From: Sphaerolaimus hirsutus
Lineage: Eukaryota > Nematoda > Chromadorea > Monhysterida > Sphaerolaimidae
Direction of reading: 5' to 3'
NCBI GenBank assembly: GCA_964036195.1
Contig: OZ038453.1
Span: 11,941,206-12,005,205 of the forward strand
Length of the DNA stretch: 64,000 nucleotides
The notes beneath the pieces were generated by a model. The model did not search any database. It was given only the letters and a program-made list of their open reading frames with translations, and had not been told where the DNA came from. Shown piece by piece: positions 12,468 through 23,200 of the stretch; within the stretch, counting starts at the first letter, position 1, and every line of letters starts with the position of its first letter. Made by a program: the position numbers and the translations under genes.

Positions 12468-14450
12468 TAGTGATGTAAAGGCACCGGGGCACCGGTGCCC
12501 CGGTGCTGGGCACCGAAGGGCACCAGCACCGGTGCTGGTGCGGTGCCATTGCAATCTTCAGGGGTGCCATGCCGGTGCCGGTGCCATTTTTTTCAAAATA
12601 GCACCGGTGCCGGTGCGGTGCGGTGCCATTTTTTTGCCGGTGCCAAAGGTGCTAGCACCAGGGCCAAAGTAAAAGGCACCGGGAAAGGCACCGGCCAAGG
12701 CTTCATGTGCTGTGCAATTTTGTCCATAGTATGTGCTTATTCATATTTCAAAAAACAGCGATATATTTACCCAACCGTTTTTGCCTATATTTTGTAAACC
12801 TCCCATCATATAAATATACCTACTGTGAAATCCATTATACCTGATTTGTGATCTGATGAGCGAATCTAAAATTTTGTTGAATTTTAAATCATTTTTATAT
12901 TTTATATTTATCTTACTTGTTTGTTCAAAATTTGTTGTCAGTTTATGACAGAGATAGTTCCATTCTCTGTACAGCAACGACTCCGATCAATAGACAATAG
13001 TGGCTATGGACATTGCAGTGAATTAAATATTTTATCTTTCATTTGTAATAATTGTAATTGCTTCATAATCGTGATTGCCACATCATTGTGATCATTTTAA
13101 GTGCTCAACCATCAAAATCGGTTGAAAATTCATGGAAATATGCACTTCCAAAGGTGAGACCACTAACGATGGCAAACCCTCCAAAAAAAAGTATTAAAAT
13201 TTTTAAGTGTTTTTTCCAAAATGAATTTTCGAATTTTCGAATTTTTCCTGACATTAATTTTCGAATTTCGAATTTAATTTTCGAATTTTTGAATTTTCGA
13301 ATCTTTTTTGGCAATTTTCGAATTTTTTGGGCTATTTTTCGAATTTTTTCAAATAATTTTCGAATTTTTTTGGAAAAATATTGAATCTGAAGCTTTTAAC
13401 GCAGAATTGGGACTGTTTTGGAAGTGGGTGACACACTGAGTGTACTCAGTGCATACAGTGCTGACTTCACAAGATACGGGTACTTCTCAAACCAATACTC
13501 GAAACCACTCTTATACTCCAGCGACATTACACCTTACAATGAAATCTACCATACCCCATCTGAATAAAAGGACAAACATTACATTTTTTTAATTATATTT
13601 ATCAAATTGCTTTGATAAATATGATGAATTTTTTTTAATTTTGGTTCTTTTATTCAGATGGGATATGGTAGATTTCAATGTAAGGTGTTATGTGGCTGGA
13701 GTATCTCTTTGATCACATCCCTTTTACTTATAAATATGTGCAGTTCCTTTGGGCAGTCCCAGACACCTGTAAAACGCTCTGTGAAATGTCAAGTGTTATG
13801 CACATTGTCTAAAGTCATGGAAATGCTGTGGAAAATTTCAAATATGTTAGCCATTTTCAAGGGCATTTTCATAACTTTTGACACTTGCAAGACATTTCAC
13901 ATTATACATTTCAACGTTTTTGGACGTTTTTTTGTTTTGTTTCGCTTTTTCATACGCACCGCGTATCATTTGTCGTTTTATTTTGCACGTTGAACCTATG
14001 AGTGCGTTTTTTTGCCTTGAATTCCTTAAAAAATTCGAAAAGTATTTTCGAATTTTCGAATTTTTGAATTTTCTAATTTTTTGAAAAATAAATCGATTTT
14101 TAAGTGTTTTTTCTAGGGGTGAAATAAAAATTCGAAAATTCCGAAAAAATTCGAAAATTCGAAAATGTTTTCGAATTTTCGAATCTTTTTTTGCCATCGT
14201 TAGAGACCACTGAGAAACTGCCCGATATTTACTTCAGAAATTCCAGCCCGGTGCGGTGCCTTTCGGTGCTAGGACCGGCAACCCGCCGGTGCCCTTCGGT
14301 GCCGGTGCCATTTTTCCCAAAAGGCACCGGTGCCGGTGCGGTGCGGTGCCATTTTCTGGCCGGTGCCCCAGGCCAGGTGCCCTTTTCATGCGTTGGCAAA
14401 GGTGCCGGTGCGGTGCGGTGCCATTTTTCCCGGTGCCTTTAACATCACTA
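12468..14450. mobile_element. hAT-type element, TAGTGATG / GGCACCGGTGCC family, with nested insertion
   Basis: The ends are TAGTGATGTAAAGGCACCGG and the near-complement CGGTGCCTTTAACATCACTA, and the 8-bp duplication CTTATGAC (12,460-12,467; 14,451-14,458) is exact. About 220 bp at each end is iterated GGCACCGGTGCC / GGTGCGGTGCC word. The middle shares its sequence with the copy at 35,127-36,067. A 1,039-bp element is nested at 13,164-14,202. Confidence 0.9.
13164..14202. mobile_element. hAT-type element, TAACGATGGCAAA / TTCGAATTTTCGAA family
   Basis: Perfect TAACGATGGCAAA and TTTGCCATCGTTA ends have an exact 8-bp duplication GAGACCAC (13,156-13,163; 14,203-14,210). The subterminal word is TTTTCGAATTTTCGAA. 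The centre has an inverted pair around ACCTTACAATGAAATC (about 13,523-13,695), itself perhaps an older insertion. It is inserted inside the GGCACC-family copy. Confidence 0.9.
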
Positions 14451-14641
14451 CTTATGACTCGAACTCGACTCGACTCGTCTCAACTCAAAACTCGAGATTT
14501 TTGCCTGACTCGAGACTCAATTTTGAACCACCTTATTCAACTGATTAGACCTGCTGATTCTGGCGAATGGTTCAAAACAAAGTTTGAAAAATCTAATTTT
14601 GTGCCCTAATAAACCTGCTCGTTGTTGTATTGCTAGTCTGT

Positions 14642-14819
14642 AGTAATGCGTATTTCTTCTAATAGAACGGCATACCTCCAATAGAACGGCAGGTTTTGGC
14701 ACGTTTTTGCGCTCACGAAAACAATAGAGACAGCCTCCAATAGAACGGCACCTCCAATAGAATGGCAGGAAAAAGTTGACAAAAAAGAACGGTGCTGTTC
14801 TACTAGAAAAAATACGATA
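14642..14819. mobile_element. TAATGCGTATTTCTTCTAAT / TCCAATAGAACGGC element, short copy
   Basis: GCGTATTTCTTCTAATAGAA to TTCTACTAGAAAAAATACGATA, with CCTCCAATAGAACGGCA words. It is related to the 2.1-kb element. Confidence 0.6.
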
Positions 14820-15186
14820 CTCGGTTATAACATTCTCTATATTTCACTTACCGTAAACCCCTGAATATACTTGAAATGTACCCAAGGGAATTTTCTTCAC
14901 TTATCCGTTTCCCCGAGGAATGGTATTTTCGTTAGACATTCAGACAGTCAATTATACTTTTCGTTTCCGTGATAGTAAAATACATTTCAAGTTATGTGAC
15001 ATAAATGCTAGTTGCATAAATATTGGAGACCGATTTCTAAAGATCCAAAAACTGCATTTACCAGAAATTGTGAGATGTTATTGAAATAAAATAACCAAGC
15101 CACTAAAAAGATAATTATGCTTTCATCAAAACAGCAATAGCTAGAGTAAAGACTTCGACACTGAATCCTCGATGAAATATCTACAG

Positions 15187-15353
15187 TAGTGATGGAAAAA
15201 TTTCAGGAACTTTGGTACCAAGCGCCAAAAAAAGCCACAAAGCGCCAATGGCACCACAGCGAAATAGCGGCAGGTACAAAGCGCCATAATGTTTTTTCCT
15301 TTACGATGCTGCCAGGCGCCAGCGGCCAGCGCCAAGGCGCTTTTCCATCACTA
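15187..15353. mobile_element. hAT-type element, GGCGCCA family (167 bp)
   Basis: TAGTGATGGAAAAATTTC to GGCGCTTTTCCATCACTA encloses AAGCGCCAA words. ATCTACAG occurs just left of the element and again 4 bp right of it, an imperfect target duplication. Confidence 0.7.
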
Positions 15354-15389
15354 ATTAATCTACAGGTTTTATCTCAATATAGTCACAGT

Positions 15390-15750
15390 TAGTGATGGAA
15401 AAAGAGCCAGGACGTTGGCGCCAAGCGCCAAAAGCGCCACGGTGCTTTTTCGACTGCTAGCGCCCTGCGCAAATGGAGCCAGAGCAAGATAGCGCCAAGT
15501 GCCAAGACCGCCATGGCGCTTTCTGCTTTGGCGCTAGCAACAACCGCCTGCGCCAGTTGTTTTGTTCCTGTTTAGATGCGTGTGAAAAGATGTGAAGCTC
15601 GGTGAAGCATGTAAGTAACATTTCATGCTATTGGTGAAAGCGCATATCGTTTTTTACCGTGAGTGATTTTTCACGGTTGGCGCCATTCCTGTATGTGCCA
15701 TTTTTTATGGCTCTGGCGCTTGCCAACTGCTGACATTTTCCCTGGCACCA
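15390..15750. mobile_element. GGCGCCA-family element, right end unclear
   Basis: TAGTGATGGAAAAAGAGCC opens a stretch of TTGGCGCCAAGCGCC words to about 15,552. More GGCGC words follow at 15,677-15,730 without a clean terminus. Confidence 0.55.
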
Positions 15751-16964
15751 GTTTTTTTCTGATCCACTTCCATAGAACAAATTATTGATACAGGAAGCAC
15801 TGTTATTTGTGCTATATGGACATTTATAATTCATGAACAAACCGTTCCACTTCAAATGTCTTCCATAGAAAAATATGTTTTAATCTAAATAGGAATGTGT
15901 AGGATTTCAGCAAGATGACACTCTTTTAATTGGCATAAGGTAAAAAGGTTGTATTAATTTGGGATGAAATGAACACATTATCAAAGTTACAAGGAGAATG
16001 TAAACAAAATGACAAAGACACAGTACAAGATCACAAAATATTTTAATATTTCAAATTTTCATTTTGTTCACTTTTCATTTTGTTCACTTTTCAATTTAAT
16101 GCCAATCTGCCAATTTAATGTTATTACATTCCTAAGCCTAGTATTTATATAAAACGTAACAAGTGTTTAGCACATTTCATACATAATCACATATAATCCG
16201 ATTTATAAATTGAATATTATGATTTACAATATTGCTTTTTGCACATTAGCATGTCTGATAACTCAGTATTTGATGAAAATTCACAAAATACTTATACATT
16301 CTTTAATAAATACATCTGAGCCTCTCAAGTTTATTTTGCAATCTTACTCCAGTATATTTTTTAATTTGATACGTTCAGTTTGATGACATCACGGTTTGCC
16401 ATTACTCACGCGGTGTCAAATGAATTCATTCCACATCAAAGTGACAAATTAATTAAAAGATATGTTTACTGTCCAACTTCCTGTTGATGGAAATATTGAA
16501 TGTTTACCTCAAACAGCATTTTATAGGAGAAGTCAGGTGATTAACAATGAAACCATACTGCGTTTCTAATCTATTAAGGGTTCTAAAGGATCAGTGTATT
16601 TCTGAAAATAAAACAATATTATATCAGAAAATCTGTAAACAAGAAAATAGACCTTAATCTCCCCTAGGCCTAAAATTCACATGAATAACATGCAAAAAAT
16701 ATTTAATATTTTAAAAAAATTTCAATTTCTTTTTTACCTATTTATTGCAAAACGTGTTCACTGCTTTTCCTCACTTAACAAAGAAACTACAAAAAAATTA
16801 TAATTAATCAATTCATGTTTCCCATCATTTATTTGTGACTCATTTTGTGCCATTCTACATCTAGGTATTCTGATTCTAAAATTTCAGGCAGTCCACCATT
16901 TATAATTATCTATCAGCAATTGCGCTAAAAATACAGAAATAGGCTACAAAGAGGCATTCTAAAA

Positions 16965-17112
16965 ATGTCATTTCGATGTTGGACTTTTGGTGGAAAGGAA
17001 CCAATGGTTTTTATGTTGAGTCCACATTCTGGCAGACAAATGTATTTGAAAGAACGGAGTAGGAGAACATTGGAAGCTATCTGGAAGGCTGTCATTGATA
17101 AGGACAAATTGG
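16965..17112 (+). CDS. Candidate globin first exon (N-terminus and A helix)
   Basis: An ATG with A at -3 opens a 49-codon frame ending at a G|GTGTGT donor, phase 1. After an N-terminal extension (MSFRCWTFGGKEP) the peptide reads RSRRTLEAIWKAVIDKDKLG, which has the pattern of a globin A helix with the conserved A12 Trp. Globins bind haem and usually carry or sense oxygen in the cytosol. The call depends partly on the second piece 1.4 kb downstream on the same strand. The exon for helices B to early E was not found, so the gene may be broken or have an unrecognised exon. Resemblance was judged by eye only. Confidence 0.4.
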
Positions 17113-17204
17113 GTGTGTTTTTAGTATAGTTTCGTGGTCCTGGTCATGTATGTGCAAATTGTACGTTAACTTCACGTTTCCCCCCATGGACTTCTTCCCC
17201 CCGT

Positions 17205-17325
17205 GGTGTGATGCATTAGCGTTATGTCCGTGCGGACATAATGCTAATGGAACACGACAAAACGGTAATGCAACACGACAAAACGCTAATGCAACACGGA
17301 CAAAACGCTAATACAACACACTCTG
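17205..17325. repeat. Word repeat CAAAACGCTAATGCAACACG
   Basis: Four to five units around a GTCCGTGCGGACA palindrome, probably the subterminal word array of another element. Confidence 0.55.
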
Positions 17326-17334
17326 GGGGCAAGT

Positions 17335-17545
17335 TGTCCACGGGGGGATAAGTACCTGTAATCCAAATTGTAGGCATACCCTAGAAAAGAGGTACCCTCC
17401 GAAAAGGGGTACCCAGCAATAAGAGGTACCCTTCAATAAGAGGTAGCCTGCAAAAAGAGGTACCCCCCAATAAGGGGTACCCAAAAATGAGAGGTACCCT
17501 TCAATAAGAGGTATCCTCCAATAAGAGGTACCCCAATAAGAGGCA
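17335..17545. repeat. Word repeat CAATAAGAGGTACCC
   Basis: About ten units of AATAAGAGGTACCCTTC. Its - strand translation gives the Gly/Tyr/Leu-rich false open frame. Confidence 0.65.
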
Positions 17546-17699
17546 AAGCTCGCAGCATACCAGAAATGCATAAGATCGTAAAAAAACTGGCCAAAAATGG
17601 CTGACAAAATGAGGCAGAAAAAAAAAACAGAAAATTGAGACAGAAAGTGAAATATGAACAAGAAAAAATAAAAACAGTAATGCAAAAAAATTAGCAGCC

Positions 17700-17890
17700 G
17701 GAAATCGCACAAATTAGAATCCATCAGTAACGATCGTGTACCCCCAATCCCATCTACCAACACGCAGGCAGAGATATCTTCATATCTATTTTCACAAAGA
17801 ATCCCGGTTTGAAAGTGCTCTGGAGCGTGGGCGATATACCGATGGAGCAACTCAGTGCTAGCCCCATCTTGTCTAGGCACGCTGTGAGTT
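17700..17890 (-). CDS. Possible exon on - strand, faint sugar/nucleoside-kinase look
   Basis: On the - strand a TTTAAACTCACAG acceptor at ~17,883 opens about 60 codons: RQDGASTELLHRYIAHAPEH, then FQTGILCENRYEDISACVLV and DGIGGTRSLLMDSNL. The core ACVLVDGIGGTRSLLM recalls the strand pair of pfkB-type kinases where V-x-x-D-x-x-G-x-R-x-(I/L) follows a substrate loop, but the match is short and by eye. No convincing donor was found. A TACCGTATT-type end abuts the acceptor 15 bp away. The longer - strand frame continuing into Phe/Tyr-rich sequence is repeat-derived and is excluded. Confidence 0.25.
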
Positions 17891-17898
17891 TAAATATT

Positions 17899-18170
17899 TA
17901 CCGTATTTGCTTTAATAATCCCCCTTGAATCATTCCCCCTAGAATAGTTCACCCTGTAAAAAGACTGAGCAAAAAAATTTCCCCCCCCGCTTGATTAATT
18001 CCCTCTCAAGGTAAATATATGATCAGTTTGACCAAAAACGGTATTTTATTGTGTGAATCAAGCATATTTTGTGGAACAAGTGGATAGACACATGCTTGAA
18101 CATTTTGACGAAGCAAAAACCCCGTCCCTTAAATAATCCGTCCCTCGAATAGTCCCCCTCCAAAAATCTG
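17899..18170. mobile_element. TACCGTATT-group element, AATAATCCCCC words
   Basis: TACCGTATTTGCTTTAATAA followed by TCCCCC words, and CGAATAGTCCCCC words at 18,130-18,165. The right terminus was not found. Confidence 0.5.
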
Positions 18171-18518
18171 ACAAAAAATTATTTGTTAGATTACAATAAA
18201 AATTATATGTTAGATTTGTTGTGTTTACACTTTAACACACAAGGAATTTTTTTACGTTTATGTAAACAGTTACAAAAGTTGTACCTAATGAAATAATCCG
18301 TCTACAAGGTGGACTGACTTATTGCTATACAAGTCTATTGAATGGAACTGTCCATCTAACAAGCACATTCCATGGTTAAAGGCACGAAAGCAGTCAAATT
18401 GCGTTGTGATGCACTATTTGTCACAAAAATTTCACCCAACACAAAATCATCATCATTTTCACTATCAATTAAACCCAATAAATACATCGGTGCTCAAATA
18501 AAATCCCCAAACTCCCAG

Positions 18519-18702
18519 AAAAGTTTCATCATGTTTCTGGACATAGCAATGGGCGCCCTGAAACACGACCCAAGTGAATTGGTTTCACTAGCCAGGGATG
18601 TTGGAAAAAGGCACACTTGTTACAAAAGAGTGTCATTTGATGCCGCTTATTGGCTGTTGTTCAAGAATTCTGTTATTGATCAACTTGAGCCGTTTGTGAT
18701 AG
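18519..18702 (+). CDS. Candidate globin exon (E, F and G helices)
   Basis: After an ACTCCCAG acceptor the frame reads KSFIMFLDIAMGALKHDP, SELVSLARDVGKRHTCYKRV, then SFDAAYWLLFKNSVIDQLEP, and ends at an AG|GTCGGT donor, phase 1. The layout matches the second half of a globin. An E-helix stretch resembles the V-x-x-x-(I/L)D-x-A pattern of neuroglobins, L-x-x-(L/V)G-x-x-H carries the presumptive proximal (F8) histidine, and an amphipathic G helix follows. The start would fall in the E helix, near where neuroglobin genes have an intron. The E7 position would lie in the preceding exon, which was not found, as was the H-helix exon. The satellite block begins 80 bp downstream. Confidence 0.5.
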
Positions 18703-18959
18703 GTCGGTTTGGGGGTAATTTTTTGGGAGTCCGAGACTAGAATATTTCAAGAATTCTTTTGAATCAAGTTGCATATTTGCATATATGAGTCAGTCCACGA
18801 GTCAATAGCCAAAACTTGGACATCTCAAAAAAAATTTTATTTTCTCAATGTGTTGCCCATATAGCACTGATAAAAAAATCATAGTTCATTTTTTAGGTTT
18901 CCTCTTATATATAGCATAATCAAGCATTTTCACATGAAATAGTGACCTGAGGTGATTAC

Positions 18960-20280
18960 ATCACGATTCACGCCATAACCGTGTCCGGGACAAGGCAGTA
19001 GACACACATTGTTGCAAAGCCGAGAGAGTCCTCTATCAGAATCCACAGACTTTTTGGGGTGTTCCCCTCGGGTCACATATACCTAAGAAAGCAAAACGTG
19101 TTGCATGCCATTTTCTGTGGCACAGTCACATTGTGATTACAACGAAACCAGGCAAAACTATTCGCTATGGTTCATACCACAAGATAGCTGAGATTGCGCT
19201 CTTTCAGAATCCACTGCTTTCCAGAAGGCTCACTGTCACGTTGTTATACCTAAGAAATCAAAAAGGTGAAAATTTGACAATCTGACGTCATTGCATCACG
19301 ATTGAGGCCGTAACTGAGGATACGTGTAGGCTTTATTTTATACCGTTGTGAAGCCGAGAATGTGCTCTTTCTGAATCCACTGACTTTTCGGGGGTTTGAT
19401 GAAGGGAATTTACCCAAGAGGCCAAAACGTGCTGGCAGGGGCGATTCTGGCCGATTGTGTCGCGATTCACGCTTTAACCGTGTCCGGGACAAGGCAGTAT
19501 ACACACACCGTTGCGACGCCATGAATGTCCTCTATCAGAATTCACAGACTTTTTGGGGTGTTCCCCTCAGGTCACATATACCTAAGAAAGCAAAACGTGC
19601 TGCGTGCAGTTTTCTGTGGCACAGTCACATTGCAACTACGGCAAAACCAGGCAAAACTATTTGCTATGATTCATACCACAAGATAGCTGAGATTGTGCTC
19701 TTTCAGAATCCACTGCTTTCCAGAAGGTTCACCGTCACAATTTTATACCTAAGAAATCAAAAAGGTGGAAATTTGACAATCTGAAATCATTGCATCACGA
19801 TTGAGGCCGTAACTGAGGATACATATAGGCTTAATTTTATACCGTTGTGAAGCCAAGAATGTGCTCTTTCTGAATCCACAGACTGTTCGGGGGTTTAATG
19901 AAGGGAATTTACCCAAGAGGCCAAAACGTGCTGGCAGGGGCGATTCTGGCCGATTGTGTCGCGAATCACGTCTTAACCGTGTCCGGGACAAGGCAGTAGA
20001 CACACATTGTTGCAAAGCCAAAGGATTTCTCTATCAGAATCCACAGACTTTTTGCGGTGTTCCCCTCAAGTCACATATACCTAAGAAAGCAAAACGTGTT
20101 GTGTGCAGTTTTTTGTGGCACAGTCGCATTGCGATTGAGGCGAAACCAGGAAAAACTATTTGCTATGATTCAAACCACAAGATAGCTGAGATTGTGCTCT
20201 TTAAGAATCCACTGCCTCCCAGAAGGTTCAGACACAATTCTATACCTAAGAAACAAAAATCTGTAGATTTAATGCATTTT
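18960..20280 (+). repeat. Higher-order satellite, forward block (~2.6 units of ~499 bp)
   Basis: GTGTCCGGGACAAGG recurs at 18,981, 19,479 and 19,979. Within each unit three diverged monomers of 164-168 bp are marked by CCTAAGAAAGC (19,082), CCTAAGAAATC (19,249) and CCCAAGAGGCC (19,413), then CCTAAGAAAGC again (19,581). Each marker follows a CAGAATCCAC or CTGAATCCAC box. Confidence 0.88.
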
Positions 20281-20284
20281 TGAT

Positions 20285-23200
20285 TTCTTATGTATAAAAG
20301 CATGATGGTCAACCTTCTGGTAGGCAATGGATTATGAAACAGCACAATCTCAGCTTTCTTGTGGTGTGAATCATAGCAAATAGTTTTGCCTGGTGTCGCC
20401 GTAATCGCAAGGTGACTGTGCCGCAGAAAACTGCACGTGGCACGTTTTGCTTTCTTAGGTATATGTGACCTGAGGGGAACACCCCAAAAAGTCTGTGAAT
20501 TCTGATAAAGGACATTCTTGGCTTTGCAACGGTGTGTGTCTACTGCTTTGTCCCGGACACGGTTAAGGCGTGATTTGCAACACAATCAGCCAGAATCGCC
20601 CCTGCATGCATGTCCTGGATTCTTTGGTAAATTCCCTTCATTAAACCCCCGAAAAGTCTGTGGATTCAGAACTAGCACATTCTCGGCTTCACAGCGGCAT
20701 AAAATAAAGCCTATATGTATCCTCAGTCACAGCCTCAATCGTGATGCAATGACGTCAGATTGTCAAATTTCCACCTTTTTTATTTTTTAGGTATAAAATC
20801 GTGACGGTGAACCTTCTGGAAAGCAGTGGATTCTGAAAGAGCACAATCTCAGCTATCTTATGGTATGAATCATAGTGAATAGTTTTGCCTGGTTTCGCCG
20901 TAATCGCAAGGTGACTGTGCCGCAGAAAACTGCACGTGGCACGTTTTGCTTTCTTAGGTATATGTGACCTGAGGGTAAAAGTCTGTCAATTCTGATAGAG
21001 AAAATTCTTGGCTTCGCAACGGTGTGTGTCTACTGCCTTGTCCCAGACACGGTTAAGGCATTATTCGCGACGCAATCGTCCAGAATCACCCCTGCTAGCA
21101 CGTTTTGGCCTCTTGGGTAAATTCCCTTTGGTAAACCCCCTGAAAAGTCTGTGGATTCAGAAAGAGCACATTCTGGGCTTCACAGCAGTATAAAATAAAG
21201 CCTAAATGTATCCCCAGTTACGGCCTCATCTGTGATGCAATGACGTCAGATTGTCAAATTTCCACCTTTTTGATTTCTTAGGTATAAAATTGTGATGGTG
21301 AACTTTCTGGTAAGCAGTGGATTCTGAAAAAGCACAATCTCAGCTATCTTGTGGTATGAATCATAGCGAATAGTTTTGCCTGGTTTCGCTGATATTGCGA
21401 TGTGACTGTGCCACAGAAAACTGCACATGGCACGTTTTGCTTTCTTAGGTATATGTGACCTGAGGGGAACACCCCAAAAAGTCTGTGAATTCTGATAGAG
21501 GACATTCTTGACTTTGCAACGGTGTGTGTCTACTGCCTTGTCCCAGACACAGTTAAGGCGTGATTCGTGACGCAATCGGCCAGAATCACCCCTGCTAGCA
21601 CGTTTTGGCCTCTTGGGTAAATTCCCTTTGGTAAACCCCCTGAAAAGTCTGTGGATTCAGAAAGAGCACATTCTGGGCTTCACAGCAGTATAAAATAAAG
21701 CCTAAATGTATCCCCAGTTACGGCCTCATCTGTGATGCAATGATGTCATATTGTCAAATTTCCACCTTTTTGATTTCTTAGGTATAAAATTGTGACGGTG
21801 AACCTTCTGGTAAGCAGTGGATTCTGAAAGAGCACAATCTCAGCTACCTTGTGGTATGAATCATAGCGAATAGTTTTGCCTGGTTTCACTGTAATTGCAA
21901 TGTGACTGTGCCACAGAAAACTGCACATGGCACGTTTTGCTTTCTTAGGTATATGTGACCTGAGGGGAACACCCCAAAAAGTCTGTGAATTCTGATAGAG
22001 GACATTCTTGGCTTTGCAACGGTGTGTGTCTACTGCCTTGTCCCAGACACGGTTAAGGCATTATTCGCGACGCAATCGGCCAGAATCACCCCTGCTAGCA
22101 CGTTTTGGCCTCTTGGGTAAATTCCCTTTGGTAAACCCCCTGAAAAGTCTGTGGATTCAGAAAGAGCACATTCTGGGCTTCACAGCGGTATAAAATAAAG
22201 CCTATATGTATCCCCAGTTACGGCCTCATCTGTGATGCAATGACGTCAGATTGTCAAATTTCCACCTTTTTGATTTCTTAGGTATAAAATTGTGATGGTG
22301 AACTTTCTGGTAAGCAGTGGATTCTGAAAAAGCACAATCTCAGCTATCTTGTGGTATGAATCATAGCGAATAGTTTTGCCTGGTTTCGCTGATATTGCGA
22401 TGTGACTGTGCCACAGAAAACTGCATGCGGCACGTTTTCTTTCTTAGGTATATGTGACCTGAGGGGAACACCCCAAAAAGTCTGTGTATTCTGATATAGG
22501 ACTATCTTGGCTTTGCAAAAATGTGTGTCTACTGCCTTGTCCCGGACACGGTTAAGGCGTGATTTGCGATGCAATCGGCCAGAATCACCCATGCCAGCAC
22601 GTTTTGGCCTCTTGGTTAAATTCCCTTCATTAAACCCCTGAAAAGTCTGTGGATTCAGAAAGAGCACATTCTGGGCTTCACAATGGTATAAAATGAAGCC
22701 TATATGTATCCTCAGTTACGGCCTCAATCGTGATGCAATGACGTCAGATTGTCAAATTTCTACCTTTTTGATTTCTTAGGTATAAAATCGTGACAGTGAA
22801 CCTTCTGAAAAGCAGTGGATTCTGAAAGAGCACAACCTCAGCTATCTTATGGTATGAATCATAGCAAATAGTTTTGCCTGGTTTTGCCGTAATTGCAATG
22901 TGACTGTGCCACAGAAAACTGTACATGGCACGTTTTGCTTTCTTAGGTACATGTGACCTGAGGGGAACACCCCAAAAAGTCTGTGAATTCTGATAAAGGA
23001 CATTCTTGGCTTCGCAACGGTGTGTGTCTACTGCCTTGTCCCAGACACAGTTAAGGCGAGATTTGTGACGCAATTGGCCAGAATCACCCCTGCCAGCACG
23101 TTTTTGCCTCTTGGGTAAATTCCCTTCAGTAAACCCCCTGAAAAGTCTGTGGATTCAGAAAGAGCACATTCTGGGCTTCACAACGGTATAAAATAAAGCC

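Larger units (their letters stand above)
14820..16960. other. No gene recognised apart from the GGCGCC-word elements
   Basis: 15,760-16,960 is plain AT-rich DNA. It precedes the candidate globin first exon and could hold its promoter, but no core promoter motif stands out. Confidence 0.45.

Noticed and set aside
17308..17700. Long - strand frame rich in Phe, Tyr and Gly
   Set aside because: It is produced by AATAAGAGGTACCC repeats and AT-rich DNA. Only the non-repetitive part beyond 17,700 is kept as a weak exon candidate.
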